Below are positions 46,160 through 55,021 of a DNA stretch of 64,000 nucleotides, in pieces. The stretch comes from Rhizobium sophorae (GTDB lineage Bacteria > Pseudomonadota > Alphaproteobacteria > Rhizobiales > Rhizobiaceae), in contig NZ_JABFCN010000001.1 in assembly GCF_013087515.1 (NCBI RefSeq), positions 62,001-126,000 of the forward strand, in the 5' to 3' direction. A program made the position numbers and the translations under genes. How positions within the stretch are numbered: the first letter of the stretch is position 1; every line of letters begins with the position of its first letter. Below the pieces are notes generated by a model. That model made no database searches. It was given only the letters and a program-made list of their open reading frames with translations, and was not told the DNA's origin.

Positions 46160-46175
46160 TTGACGTTAACGTCAA
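46160..46175. promoter_or_regulatory. 16-bp palindrome TTGACGTTAACGTCAA
   Basis: A perfect palindrome 18 bp upstream of the DUF2267-like start, followed by another ACGTTA. It resembles the ACGT-N2-ACGT class of operators described for MerR-family LiuR regulators of branched-chain amino acid catabolism; that link is from memory. It would overlap the leader or promoter. Confidence 0.55.
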
Positions 46176-46366
46176 CGTTAATCGAGATTCGACCGTAACT
46201 CAAGCCGACCCCTCCCCGGGCCGCACTTTGTCCGGTTTTGCTTTCAATGCAAACAGTTGTCCGCATGCGCATGCCTGCTTATAACAGGGAAACGATGGTT
46301 CGATGAAGGCGGCAGAAGCACGCCTTCTCATACAAATGGCGGCAGAGCCCCAAGGGAGCATTCCGA

Positions 46367-47932
46367 ATGATCGAGGAAGGCAAGATTTTCATCGGCGCGA
46401 GCCGCAATCCCGATGACAGCATCAACAAGCCGGAATATCTCGACCTGAAATTCGGCAATCGCCACGGCCTCGTCACCGGCGCCACCGGCACCGGCAAAAC
46501 GGTGACGCTGCAGGTGCTAGCCGAAGGCTTCTCGCGGGCCGGCGTTCCGGTGTTTGCGGCCGATATCAAGGGCGATCTTTCCGGCATCGCCGCCAAGGGC
46601 GAGCCGAAGGATTTCCTGACGAAGCGCGCCGAGCAGATTGGCTTTACCGACTACGAATTCGACCAGTTTCCGGTGATCTTCTGGGATCTGTTCGGCGAGA
46701 AGGGCCACCGGGTGCGCACTACCATCGCCGAGATGGGACCGCTGCTGCTCGCCCGCCTGATGGATGCCTCCGAACCGCAGGAAGGCGTCATCAACATTGC
46801 CTTCAAGATCGCCGACCAGGGCGGGCTGCCGTTGCTCGACCTCAAGGATTTCAGCTCGCTGCTGAACTATATGGGCGAGAACGCCAGCCAACTTTCCAAC
46901 CAATACGGCCTGATCTCCAAGGCCTCGGTCGGCTCGATCCAGCGGGCGCTGCTCGTTCTCGAACAGCAAGGTGCCGAGCACTTCTTCGGCGAACCGGCGC
47001 TGAAAATCACCGACATCATGCGCACCAGCAATAATGGTTACGGCCAGATCTCGGTGCTGGCCGCCGACAAGCTGATGATGAACCCGCGGCTTTACGCCAC
47101 TTTCCTGCTCTGGCTGCTCTCGGAACTCTTCGAGGAACTGCCCGAGGTGGGCGATCCGGAGAAGCCGAAGCTCGTCTTCTTCTTCGACGAGGCGCACCTG
47201 CTCTTCAACGACGCGCCGAAGGTGCTGACCGAACGCGTCGAGCAGGTGGTGCGGCTGATCCGTTCCAAGGGCGTCGGCGTCTATTTCGTGACGCAGAACC
47301 CGCTGGACGTGCCGGAAACGGTGCTCGCCCAGCTCGGCAACCGGGCGCAGCACGCCTTGCGCGCCTATTCGCCGCGGGAGCAGAAGGCAGTGAGGACGGC
47401 GGCCGATACATTCCGGGCGAACCCGGCCTTCGATTGCGCCACCGTCATCACCAATCTCGGCACCGGCGAGGCGCTGGTCTCGACGCTGGAAGCCAAGGGC
47501 GCGCCTTCGATCGTCGAGCGCACGCTGATCCGCCCGCCATCCGGCCGTGTCGGCCCGGTGACGGATGACGAGCGCCGGCAGATCATGGACAGGAGCCCTG
47601 TTCTCGGCGTCTATGACGAGGATATCGACCGCGAATCCGCCTTCGAACTGCTGGCCGCACGGGCGAAGAAGGCAGCCGATGCCGAGGCCGCCAAGCGAGC
47701 GCAGGAAGAAGCACCACAGCAACAGGGCGGCACGACCTCCGGCTGGAACCTGCCGGGCTTCGGCGGCGGCAATGACGACGACAACCAGGGCCGCGGCCAA
47801 TCGCGCGGCAGGACTTCCGGCTACCAGCGCGAAACGGTGGTCGAAGCGGCGATGAAGAGCGTGGCGCGCACGGTGGCGACGCAGGTCGGCCGGGCGCTGG
47901 TGCGCGGGATATTGGGGAGTTTGAAGCGGTAG
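46367..47932 (+). CDS. HerA-like ATPase (DUF853)
   Basis: A 521-residue ATPase of the HerA/FtsK superfamily, DUF853 group. Walker A GATGTGKT at 38-45 and Walker [14 protein letters not shown] at ~270, with sensor text [19 protein letters not shown] Gln/Gly-rich linker (~445-490) precedes a basic C-terminal ~30 residues. Role in DNA handling is inferred from the superfamily; it stands without a NurA-like nuclease gene. Start has a weak ribosome binding site (GGGAGCATTCCG). Confidence 0.88.
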   Translation: MIEEGKIFIGASRNPDDSINKPEYLDLKFGNRHGLVTGATGTGKTVTLQVLAEGFSRAGVPVFAADIKGDLSGIAAKGEPKDFLTKRAEQIGFTDYEFDQFPVIFWDLFGEKGHRVRTTIAEMGPLLLARLMDASEPQEGVINIAFKIADQGGLPLLDLKDFSSLLNYMGENASQLSNQYGLISKASVGSIQRALLVLEQQGAEHFFGEPALKITDIMRTSNNGYGQISVLAADKLMMNPRLYATFLLWLLSELFEELPEVGDPEKPKLVFFFDEAHLLFNDAPKVLTERVEQVVRLIRSKGVGVYFVTQNPLDVPETVLAQLGNRAQHALRAYSPREQKAVRTAADTFRANPAFDCATVITNLGTGEALVSTLEAKGAPSIVERTLIRPPSGRVGPVTDDERRQIMDRSPVLGVYDEDIDRESAFELLAARAKKAADAEAAKRAQEEAPQQQGGTTSGWNLPGFGGGNDDDNQGRGQSRGRTSGYQRETVVEAAMKSVARTVATQVGRALVRGILGSLKR

Positions 47933-47984
47933 GGCTGAATGTCTTCTCTGCTTTAGGCATGTCGTCAGTGGCGCGTCGTGCAGC

Positions 47985-48140
47985 CCTCATCCCCTGCCGG
48001 CACCGACCGGGGTCGAGCCACGGGTCTCGACCCGTCCTTCGGACCCCGCTCGCGGGCGAAGGGGACAAGCCGCGACCTCTCCGTTCCCCACCAACCTCTC
48101 GCAGGGCACGTCCCCTCTCTCCGTTTTTACGGGGAGAGGG
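47985..48140. repeat. Rhizobial palindromic intergenic repeat
   Basis: The block CCGACCGGGGTCGAGCCACG ... TCCTTCGGACCCCGCTCG (48003-48052) repeats the inner module of the element at 10782-10983. It is followed by a CCCTCTCTCCGTTTTTACGG / GGAGAGGG hairpin at ~48111-48139. It fills the gap between the HerA-like and first ABC-F genes. Confidence 0.65.
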
Positions 48141-48332
48141 TTAGGGTGAGAGGCAATCTCAGGATGAAGCCCGCCGAGAAAAACGGGGCGGAAAGTCGGC
48201 TCTTTTGCTTGAACGTTCAGCCTTTACTCCTTAAATTATCTGCCATCGACCATTTCAACAGGATGTGTGCCGCAATGGATTTCAACCCGATCGCAACGCC
48301 AGTTCGCCTTGCCAACGGGGAAATCCATATCC

Positions 48333-49928
48333 ATGCCTGCATCCATCACTCTCTCTCAAATTTCATGGTCCGCACCTGACGGCCGGCCGCTCTTTTCCAA
48401 TCTGGACCTGAGTTTCGGGGCCGAGCGTACCGGTCTTGTCGGGCGCAACGGCGTCGGCAAGACGACGCTGCTCAAACTCGTCTCCGGTGAGATCCAGCCG
48501 CATTCGGGCACCGTATCCGTCAACGGCAGCCTCGGCGTGCTGCGGCAGAGCGTTCAGGTGGCGCCGCACGAAACGGTCGCCGATCTCTTCGGCGTCACCG
48601 ATGCGCTCGCTATTCTTCGCCGTGCCGAAGCCGGCGAGGCGACGGCCAGCGAACTTGCATCCGCGGACTGGATGCTGGAGGCGCGCGTCGCCGCAGCACT
48701 CAATCGGACCGGGCTCGACGCGCCGCCGGAGACGCCGCTTGCGGTACTCTCCGGCGGGCAGCGCACCCGTGCCGGGCTTGCCGCGCTTGTTTTCACCGAA
48801 CCGGATTTCCTGTTGCTCGACGAACCGACCAACAATCTCGATCGCGAAGGCCGCGAGGCGGTGATCGCGCTGATGTCAGGCTGGCGGGCCGGCGCCATCA
48901 TCGTCAGCCATGACCGGGAACTGCTCGAAAGCGTCGATGCGATCGTCGAACTGACGTCGCTCGGTGCCACGCGCTACGGCGGCGACTGGAGCCATTATCG
49001 CGAGCGCAAGGCGCTCGAGCTTGCGGCGGCACAGCATGATCTCACTGAAGCCGAAAAACGCATGACCGAGGTGGCGAGGAAGGCGCAGGCGACGGTGGAA
49101 CGTCAGGCGCAACGGGACAGCGCGGGCCGAAAGATGGCCGCCAAGGGCGGCATACCGCGCATTTTGCTCGGTGGCATGAAGGAGCGGAGCGAAACGACGG
49201 GTGGCGATAATTCCCGCCTCGCCGACCGTCGGCGCGCCCAGGCAATGGAAGAGGCAACAGCAGCGCGCGAGAAGATCGAGATCCTCCAGCCCTTGTCGGT
49301 CACCCTGCCGCCGACCGGACTGCCGGCGAACAAGATCGTACTGAAGCTGGATGCCGTGACATCGGGCTATCAGCTTGATGATCCTGTCATCAGCAATCTC
49401 TCCTTCGACGTGACGGGACCGGAGCGTATCGCCGTCACCGGCCGCAACGGCTCGGGCAAGACGACCTTGCTGGCGCTCGTCACCGGCGCGCTGAAACCCT
49501 GGGCCGGCACGGTCGGCGTCATAACCGCTTTCGCGATGCTCGATCAGAAGGTGAGCTTGCTCGATCCGTCGGCCTCGATCCGCGACAATTTCCGCCGGAT
49601 CAATCCGCAGGCCGATGAAAATACCTGCCGGGCCGCCCTTGCCCGCTTCATGTTCAGGGCCGATGCCGCGCTGCAGACCGTATCGACGCTGAGCGGCGGG
49701 CAATTGCTGCGGGCTGGCCTTGCCTGCGTCCTCGGCTCGGCACTCCCGCCGCTGTTGATCCTTGACGAACCGACCAACCATCTCGACATTGACTCGATAT
49801 CAGCGGTCGAGGCCGGGCTACGCGCTTATGATGGGGCGATGCTGGTCGTCAGCCACGACGAGACGTTTCTCGAGAGTATCGGGATAACGCGGCGGCTGGA
49901 GCTTGCTGCTGGTGGGCGGAGTGGATAA
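48333..49928 (+). CDS. ABC-F family ATPase (first)
   Basis: A 531-residue soluble protein with two ABC domains: Walker A GRNGVGKTTL and GRNGSGKTTL, signatures LSGGQRTRAGLA and LSGGQLLRAGLA, Walker B LLLDEPTNNLD and LILDEPTNHLD. ABC-F proteins bind the ribosome and act in translation or protect against antibiotics; which applies here is open. The ATG at 48333 (MPASITLSQISW) fits the family N-terminus better than an upstream ATG at 48267. Confidence 0.9.
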   Translation: MPASITLSQISWSAPDGRPLFSNLDLSFGAERTGLVGRNGVGKTTLLKLVSGEIQPHSGTVSVNGSLGVLRQSVQVAPHETVADLFGVTDALAILRRAEAGEATASELASADWMLEARVAAALNRTGLDAPPETPLAVLSGGQRTRAGLAALVFTEPDFLLLDEPTNNLDREGREAVIALMSGWRAGAIIVSHDRELLESVDAIVELTSLGATRYGGDWSHYRERKALELAAAQHDLTEAEKRMTEVARKAQATVERQAQRDSAGRKMAAKGGIPRILLGGMKERSETTGGDNSRLADRRRAQAMEEATAAREKIEILQPLSVTLPPTGLPANKIVLKLDAVTSGYQLDDPVISNLSFDVTGPERIAVTGRNGSGKTTLLALVTGALKPWAGTVGVITAFAMLDQKVSLLDPSASIRDNFRRINPQADENTCRAALARFMFRADAALQTVSTLSGGQLLRAGLACVLGSALPPLLILDEPTNHLDIDSISAVEAGLRAYDGAMLVVSHDETFLESIGITRRLELAAGGRSG

Positions 49929-49970
49929 ATCGGGACTTGGGCGATATCGCTGATGCCAGCGCCACCGCGG

Positions 49971-50114
49971 CTATTTCGCAAGAACGACTTCGGCCCAGGC
50001 TGCGACAAGGCCGATGTCCAGATCGCTGCGGAGGCGATCCTCACCCCTTGCGACCGTACCGAACACAGTGTCGAGCGGAGACCGCATGGCACTCTGCGGC
50101 TCTGATCTTGCCAC
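49971..50114 (-). CDS. Truncated MNT-type nucleotidyltransferase fragment
   Basis: A 47-codon frame with GTG start at 50114, five bases after AGGAGG. It reads RSPLDTVFGTVARGEDRLRS then DLDIGLVAAWAEVVL and stops. VFGTVARGEDRLRSDLDI is the nucleotidyltransferase signature (GS-x-DxD) with Thr for Ser. The usual protein is about twice as long, so this is either a minimal protein or a 3'-truncated remnant of an MNT/HEPN-type module. Confidence 0.5.
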   Translation of the reverse strand: MARSEPQSAMRSPLDTVFGTVARGEDRLRSDLDIGLVAAWAEVVLAK

Positions 50115-50321
50115 ATCTTCCTCCTGACGGATATTAAATCAATTGATCCTATATCCGACCATTTGGATGATGTGGCGATGGTCGGCATGGAAGCAGGTTA
50201 TCGTATGATCGCCTGCGAGCTCGCGTCGGCCGGCTATCGGCGTGCTTGCTGCTCTCTTGCCTCTTTTTGCGGGCAATGTTATTTGGATCACGCAGCTTTT
50301 TTGAGAAAGGAGGATCACGCA

Positions 50322-50390
50322 ATGCAATATTATTTTCAGTTTCGCCAGCGTGGTCCCGTCAACGCCCTGCAAATGCGTTTGCAGGGCTGA
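50322..50390 (+). CDS. 22-aa leader peptide ahead of second ABC-F gene
   Basis: ATG at 50322 follows AAAGGAGGATCACGCA, the strongest ribosome binding site in the region. The peptide begins MQYYFQFRQRGPVNALQM and ends RLQG. The stop lies directly after a 10-bp hairpin made by its own last codons (50364-50387), 170 bp before the ABC-F start. The frame is open back to 50163, but the internal ATG with AGGAGG decides the start. A regulatory leader is inferred from the layout. Confidence 0.55.
   Translation: MQYYFQFRQRGPVNALQMRLQG
50364..50387 (+). promoter_or_regulatory. Leader hairpin and possible switching segments
   Basis: GCCCTGCAAA (50364-50373) pairs perfectly with TTTGCAGGGC (50378-50387) over a TGCG loop. 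Downstream, CTGGTCT (50418-50424) can pair either with GACCAG right after the leader stop (50389-50394) or with AGACCAG (50544-50550), which lies 9 nt before the ABC-F ATG. The two pairings exclude each other. No U-run follows the hairpin, so control of translation is likelier than of termination. Confidence 0.5.
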
Positions 50391-50559
50391 CCAGAGACCG
50401 TTTCTCGACATCTCTTCCTGGTCTGCCCTTCGTGGCCAATGCAGCGCCGTAAATTATAGCGCGCATTATTCTCAACTCCCGGATCCGATACGCGCAATCC
50501 CGTGATGGCTGAATGCCCTTGGATCGCACTCGATACCCGGTCAAGACCAGAGAACGATC

Positions 50560-52080
50560 ATGACACTCATCAATATCCGCAATCTCGGCGTGACGCTGGG
50601 CAATCCCTTGTTTTCCAAGCTTAATCTCGTCGTCAATGCCGGCGACCGCATCGGCCTCGTCGCCGCCAACGGGCGGGGGAAATCGACGCTGCTTGCCTGC
50701 ATCACCGGCGCGCTGGAGCCGAGCGACGGTGAGATCACCAAGGCGCGCGGGCTAACCGTCGGCCATGTCGCGCAGAATGTGCCACCTGCCCTTTTCGACA
50801 CGCCGTTCTACGATGCGGTGCTGCAGGCCCTGCCGGCCGATCAGGCCGAAAGCGAAAGCTGGCGGGTCGACGTGGTGCTGGAATCGCTCGACGTGCCGGA
50901 GGCCATGCGCGGCCGGCCAATGAAGCAGTTGAGCGGCGGATGGCAGCGGCTTGCCATGCTTGCCCGCACCTGGGTGAGCGAACCCGACGTGCTTCTGCTC
51001 GACGAGCCGACCAACCATCTCGACCTTGAAAAGATCGCGCAGCTGGAAGGCTGGCTGAACGCGCTGCCGCGCGACGTGCCGGTGATCCTCTCCAGCCACG
51101 ATCGCGCCTTCCTCGATGCGACGACCAACCGGACGCTGTTCCTGCGGCCGGAGCAATCACCGGTCTTCGCCCTGCCCTATACACGAGCGCGCGCCGCCCT
51201 CGACGAGGCCGATGCGTCAGAGGCCCGGCGCTACGAGCGCGACATGAAGGTGGCGGAGCAGCTGCGCAAGCAGGCGGCAAAGCTCAACAATATCGGCATC
51301 AATTCCGGCAGCGACCTGCTCGTCGTCAAGACGAAGCAGCTCAAGCAGCGGGCGGAGAAGCTGGAGGACGCCGCAAAACCGGCGCATCTCGAGCGCTCGG
51401 CCGGCGCCATCCGGCTCGCCAATCGCGGCACGCATGCCAAGGTTTTGGTGACGCTGGAGGATGCGGCGGTGACGACGCCGGATGGAACGCTGCTCTTCAA
51501 GACCGGCCGGCAATTCATCTGCCAGGGCGACCGCATCGTGCTGCTCGGCCTCAACGGCGCCGGCAAGTCACGGCTGGTGTCGATGCTGAAGCAGGCGATC
51601 GAAAGACCGGAGACGGCGCGCGACAGCATCAAGGCGACGCCTTCGCTGGTACTCGGCTATGGCGACCAGGCGCTTGCCGATCTTGCCGACACCGACACGC
51701 CGATCGGCACGATCATCCGCCGCTTCGATGTCGGCGACCAGCGGGCGCGGGGCTTGCTGGCCGGCGCCGGCATGACGATCGACATGCAGGCAAAACAGAT
51801 CGGCCAGCTCTCCGGCGGCCAGAAGGCGCGGCTCGGCATGCTGGTGCTGCGGCTGACGGAGCCGAACTTCTATCTGCTCGACGAGCCGACCAACCACCTC
51901 GACATCGAGGGACAGGAGGCGTTGGAGAGCGAGCTGATGGCGCATGAGGCGAGCTGCCTGCTGGTATCGCACGACCGCAGTTTCGTGCGGGCGGTGGGCA
52001 ACCGGTTCTGGCTGATCGAGAGGAAGCGGCTGCTGGAGGTGGAGAGCCCGGAAGGGTTCTTTGCTTCGGTTGGGGGATGA
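50560..52080 (+). CDS. ABC-F family ATPase (second)
   Basis: A 506-residue protein with two ABC domains: Walker A ANGRGKST and GLNGAGKSR, signatures LSGGWQRLAMLA and LSGGQKARLGML, Walker B LLLDEPTNHLD twice, with the Arg/Lys-rich linker (~220-285) of ABC-F factors. The first signature is LSGGW rather than LSGGQ, and the second P-loop ends in KSR instead of KST/KTT; both may lower ATP hydrolysis. It is preceded by the leader peptide at 50322. It is not a close copy of the ABC-F protein at 48333. Confidence 0.9.
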   Translation: MTLINIRNLGVTLGNPLFSKLNLVVNAGDRIGLVAANGRGKSTLLACITGALEPSDGEITKARGLTVGHVAQNVPPALFDTPFYDAVLQALPADQAESESWRVDVVLESLDVPEAMRGRPMKQLSGGWQRLAMLARTWVSEPDVLLLDEPTNHLDLEKIAQLEGWLNALPRDVPVILSSHDRAFLDATTNRTLFLRPEQSPVFALPYTRARAALDEADASEARRYERDMKVAEQLRKQAAKLNNIGINSGSDLLVVKTKQLKQRAEKLEDAAKPAHLERSAGAIRLANRGTHAKVLVTLEDAAVTTPDGTLLFKTGRQFICQGDRIVLLGLNGAGKSRLVSMLKQAIERPETARDSIKATPSLVLGYGDQALADLADTDTPIGTIIRRFDVGDQRARGLLAGAGMTIDMQAKQIGQLSGGQKARLGMLVLRLTEPNFYLLDEPTNHLDIEGQEALESELMAHEASCLLVSHDRSFVRAVGNRFWLIERKRLLEVESPEGFFASVGG

Positions 52081-52099
52081 AGGATGGGCGTGACTGTTA

Positions 52100-52240
52100 T
52101 TGGCGGCGTGCCGTGCAGCCCCCTCATCCGCCCTACGGGCACTGGCCGGGGCCGAGCCACTTGTCTCGACCCGTCCTTCGGACCCCCGAGGGGAGAAGGT
52201 GGCGGCAGCCGGATGAGGGGGGCCCACGGCACGCCGCCAA
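52100..52240. repeat. 141-bp palindromic element with 16-bp perfect ends
   Basis: TTGGCGGCGTGCCGTG (52100-52115) and its exact complement (52225-52240) bound the element; a second pair, CCCCCTCATCCG / CGGATGAGGGGG (52119-52130 with 52210-52221), lies inside. The core shares the CGAGCC ... CCTTCGGACCCCC module with 10782-10983 and 48003-48052. It separates the convergent ABC-F and VOC genes. Confidence 0.78.
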
Positions 52241-52254
52241 CGACGCACTAAAAC

Positions 52255-53034
52255 CTACCGCTTCGGTGCCACCAGGCAGAAAAAGGCACCCTGCGGGTCG
52301 GTGGCCTGGATGATCCAGTTGCCGCCGGGGACTTCCATCGGGCCGTTGACGACCTTGCCGCCGCCTGAAGTGACACGTTCGATCGCGGCGTCGAGAGTCG
52401 GCACGATGAAATAATAGCACCAGAAGGGCGTCGGCATATTTTCCGGTTTGGTCATCATGCCGCCGATCTGCCGGCCATTGTGAGCGAAGAGGTAGTAGAC
52501 GCCCATCGGACCCATGTCCATTTCACTGTCCTTCGTCCAGCCGAACAGCTTGGAATAGAAGGAGACAGCGTCTTTGCCGTTGCCGGCATAGAGTTCGTGC
52601 CAGCCGATATTGCCGGGCGCGTCGAAGGCCAGTTCCGGCCAGCTTTTGTCCATCGGCGCCGGCGTCATGATGCAGATCACCGCGCCATCCGGATCGGCGA
52701 CGACGGCGAAGCGGCCGATAGTCGGGATGTCTTCCGGCGGACGGCGGACCGAACCGCCATTGGCGGCGAAATCCTTGGCCGACTGATCGACGTCGTCGAC
52801 GTCGACATAACCCGTCCAGTTCGGTGGAATGCCCTTACCCTCGAGTTCGGCCGGAAATTCCATCAGCCCGGCGACGCCGACGCCGTTGATCTCGAAGATC
52901 GTATAGGTGGGCATGCCCTCCACTTTCATTTCGGAGGTCGTCCAGCCGACGACGGAGCTGTAGAATTTCGCAGCAGCCGATGTGTCGGGGGTCATCAACT
53001 CGCACCAGATGAACTTTCCATGCGTCTCGGACAT
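52255..53034 (-). CDS. VOC/glyoxalase-fold protein, two domains
   Basis: A 259-residue protein with two tandem VOC modules: ~5-125 (KFIWCELMTPDTSAAAKFYS, VVADPDGAVICIM) and ~135-255 (GWHELYAGNGKDAVSFYSKL, QATDPQGAFFCLV). Such proteins bind small ligands or metals, for example glyoxalases and resistance proteins; the reaction is unknown. It is the last gene of the probable run DUF899 - DUF1579 - VOC, downstream of a divergent MarR gene. Confidence 0.88.
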   Translation of the reverse strand: MSETHGKFIWCELMTPDTSAAAKFYSSVVGWTTSEMKVEGMPTYTIFEINGVGVAGLMEFPAELEGKGIPPNWTGYVDVDDVDQSAKDFAANGGSVRRPPEDIPTIGRFAVVADPDGAVICIMTPAPMDKSWPELAFDAPGNIGWHELYAGNGKDAVSFYSKLFGWTKDSEMDMGPMGVYYLFAHNGRQIGGMMTKPENMPTPFWCYYFIVPTLDAAIERVTSGGGKVVNGPMEVPGGNWIIQATDPQGAFFCLVAPKR

Positions 53035-53112
53035 CCCACTCTCCCTTTTTCGACGCCCCTCTTCGGAGGCCTCTTTGCGAGGCCCCTTTCTCGAGGGTGA
53101 ACGCCGCGATTG

Positions 53113-53580
53113 TCAGATCTTGCGGGCGTAATGTGCTTCCATGAACTGCTTCCAGGAACCGTCCGGCTGCTTGGCGCTGGAGACGAAGGTGCGGTGATCG
53201 GCGTCGACGAAGGTGATCTGCTCGCGGTAATCGGCAAGCCCCTCGCCATTGAAGTCGGGGCCTGTCGTATAGAGGTCCAGCACATTGCCTGACGCGTCGA
53301 CCTCGCCCTCATAGACCCACATATAGTCCATCATGCTGCCGATCCAGCTGCCGACATACTTGCCTTTTGCGTCGTTGTAGCCGAGCGTCAGGATGCTGGT
53401 CGCCTCCTTGCCGTCCGGCATACGGCCGGTCCCTTCTGCGACGAACCAGATGCCGTGCAGCGAGCGGACGGTCTCCGTCCAGGGCTCGCCGCCACTCATG
53501 TCGGGTGCGGTGACGGTCCAGTCGCCGACCAGTCTTTCCAGGAAGGAATGTTCCTTCAGCACTTCAGCGGTCTTCATCAT
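53113..53580 (-). CDS. DUF1579 family protein
   Basis: A 155-residue protein matching DUF1579: FLERLVGDWTV, IWFVAEGTG, SILTLGYNDAKGKYVGSWIG, QITFVDADHRTF. Function unknown; a beta-barrel lipocalin-like fold is likely. The ATG pair at 53577/53580 follows GAGAAGAGG; an upstream extension would read through the repeat at 53610-53662. Confidence 0.85.
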   Translation of the reverse strand: MMKTAEVLKEHSFLERLVGDWTVTAPDMSGGEPWTETVRSLHGIWFVAEGTGRMPDGKEATSILTLGYNDAKGKYVGSWIGSMMDYMWVYEGEVDASGNVLDLYTTGPDFNGEGLADYREQITFVDADHRTFVSSAKQPDGSWKQFMEAHYARKI

Positions 53581-53609
53581 CCTCTTCTCCCTTGAGTGAT
53601 GGTGGTGTT

Positions 53610-53662
53610 TGTTTTTCCGCATTCCGGACGCAAAACCGCTTACACTTCCGGCATCATGCTCC
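53610..53662. repeat. Rhizobial dispersed intergenic repeat (copy 3, short)
   Basis: GTTTTTCCGCATTCCGGACG then CAAAACCGCTTACACTTCCG and GCATCATGCTCCGG. It is related to copies at 35295-35396 and 60703-60748 and lies between the DUF899 and DUF1579 genes, where it could lower read-through. Confidence 0.6.
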
Positions 53663-53665
53663 GGC

Positions 53666-54394
53666 TCAGTGACAGCAGGATGGCGCCTTGGCGGCCTCCT
53701 CATATTCGTCGTGGCGGCGCACGAAATTCATCGTGCTGTCCTCGTTGCGGCCCTTCGGCGCGCGGTCGAGGATCATCAGGGTGCCGACCAGTTCTTCCGG
53801 CCCGCGGGCATAACTCGAATAGGTATGGAAGACCTCGCCCTTGTCGTTGCGGTAGAAAGCGCTGAGGCCCGGCAGTTCGTCATTGGCATCAGCCGGCTGC
53901 ATCGGTGTGAAATTGTAAAAGACCTTGTCTTTGGCAAGATCCTCGGGACTGAAAGAAACGTGATAATCGAAATTGAAATCGCTGCCGAAGGAAGAGACCC
54001 AAGGAAATTTCCAGCCCATGCGGTTCTTATAGGCGGCGATCTTGTCGAGCGGCGCGCGCGAAACGGCGACCCAGGTGACGTCGTGATGGTTCAGATGCGG
54101 CAGGGCGCCATCGACATGATCGGACAGGAAGGAGCAGCCGGTGCAGCCGGCATCCCAATCCGGGCCAAGCATGAAATGGTAGATCAGCAACTGGCTGCGG
54201 CCGTCGAAGAGATCGGCGAGCGACTTGCCTCCCTCCGGCGTTTCGAAGACATAGTCCTTGTCGACCTTCACCCAGGGAAGCGCCAGACGGGCGGCGTTGA
54301 CGCTGTCGCGCAGCCGCGTCGCTTCCTTCTCCTTTGCCAGCAGGGCACGGCGGGCCTCGAGCCACTCTTCGCGGGACACGACTTCATTCTGCAT
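53666..54394 (-). CDS. DUF899 thioredoxin-like protein
   Basis: A 242-residue protein of the DUF899 family. The core reads RSQLLIYHFMLGPDWDAGCT and GCSFLSDHVDGALPHL, with two Cys in a CTGC arrangement near the start of a thioredoxin-like fold, followed by VAVSRAPLDKIAAYKNRMGW. A redox role is inferred from the fold. It is first in the run DUF899 - DUF1579 - VOC and divergent from the MarR gene at 54483. Confidence 0.87.
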   Translation of the reverse strand: MQNEVVSREEWLEARRALLAKEKEATRLRDSVNAARLALPWVKVDKDYVFETPEGGKSLADLFDGRSQLLIYHFMLGPDWDAGCTGCSFLSDHVDGALPHLNHHDVTWVAVSRAPLDKIAAYKNRMGWKFPWVSSFGSDFNFDYHVSFSPEDLAKDKVFYNFTPMQPADANDELPGLSAFYRNDKGEVFHTYSSYARGPEELVGTLMILDRAPKGRNEDSTMNFVRRHDEYEEAAKAPSCCH

Positions 54395-54459
54395 GGAATG
54401 CGCCCTCCTCCGGCGCTTGCCGGTGAAGCCGGCTCATCTCCTTCTCCTTGACTAAATAC

Positions 54460-54471
54460 ATTGATATCAAT
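54460..54471. promoter_or_regulatory. 12-bp palindrome between DUF899 and MarR genes
   Basis: ATTGATATCAAT, perfect, lies 11 bp before the MarR start and ~65 bp before the DUF899 start, with TTGACT at ~54448. A site for the MarR protein is likely by position. Confidence 0.55.
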
Positions 54472-54482
54472 AGAAATGAGGC

Positions 54483-54929
54483 ATGTCAAATTCGATCGAG
54501 ATTCCCTTTTCCACGACGCTGATGGTGCGTGACACCTGCCTCTGCCTGCATGTGCAGCGAGCAGCACGCGCACTTGCGCGGCTGTTCGACGATGCGCTGA
54601 GGCCGGCCGGGCTGACCAACGGGCAGTTTTCACTGATGATGTCGCTGAACCGGCCGGAGCCGCCGCCGATGGGGCCGGTCGCCGCCCTGCTCGCCATGGA
54701 CCAGACGACGCTGACGGCGGCGCTGAAGCCGTTGCAGCGCAAGGGCTGGGTGACGGTGATGGAGAACCCGAGGGACAGGCGCGGCCGGCTGCTGAGCCTC
54801 ACCCCTGAGGGCAAGGCGGTGCTGGCAAAAGCGCTGCCGATCTGGGAAAGCACGCATGCGATGATCGACGGAAAGCTGCCGGATGGCAGCGTCGCAAGGC
54901 TGCGGCAGGATCTGCAGGCACTCTCATGA
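54483..54929 (+). CDS. MarR family regulator
   Basis: A 148-residue winged-helix repressor: AALLAMDQTTLTAALKPLQRKGWVTVMENPRDRRGRLLSLTPEGKAV is the MarR core (quoted in parts at ~60-105: recognition helix TTLTAALKPL, wing NPRDRRGRLL). A pair of Cys near the N-terminus (DTCLCLHVQRAARA) could sense oxidants. It is divergent from the DUF899 run, which it probably represses. Confidence 0.88.
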   Translation: MSNSIEIPFSTTLMVRDTCLCLHVQRAARALARLFDDALRPAGLTNGQFSLMMSLNRPEPPPMGPVAALLAMDQTTLTAALKPLQRKGWVTVMENPRDRRGRLLSLTPEGKAVLAKALPIWESTHAMIDGKLPDGSVARLRQDLQALS

Positions 54930-55021
54930 ATGATGGCAGAAGCGCCGAAGCCGGCCGGATAGTATCCTACCCGGGCGGCAGATGGCGGCAGCCGATACGG
55001 CTGCCAAGTTATTAAAACCGA

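Noticed and set aside
46517..47800. 427-codon minus-strand frame
   Set aside because: Antisense shadow of the HerA-like ATPase; no ribosome binding site or family.
49826..50188. 120-codon minus-strand hypothetical
   Set aside because: It overlaps the end of the ABC-F gene; the neighbouring frame with the nucleotidyltransferase signature and AGGAGG spacing is the better reading.
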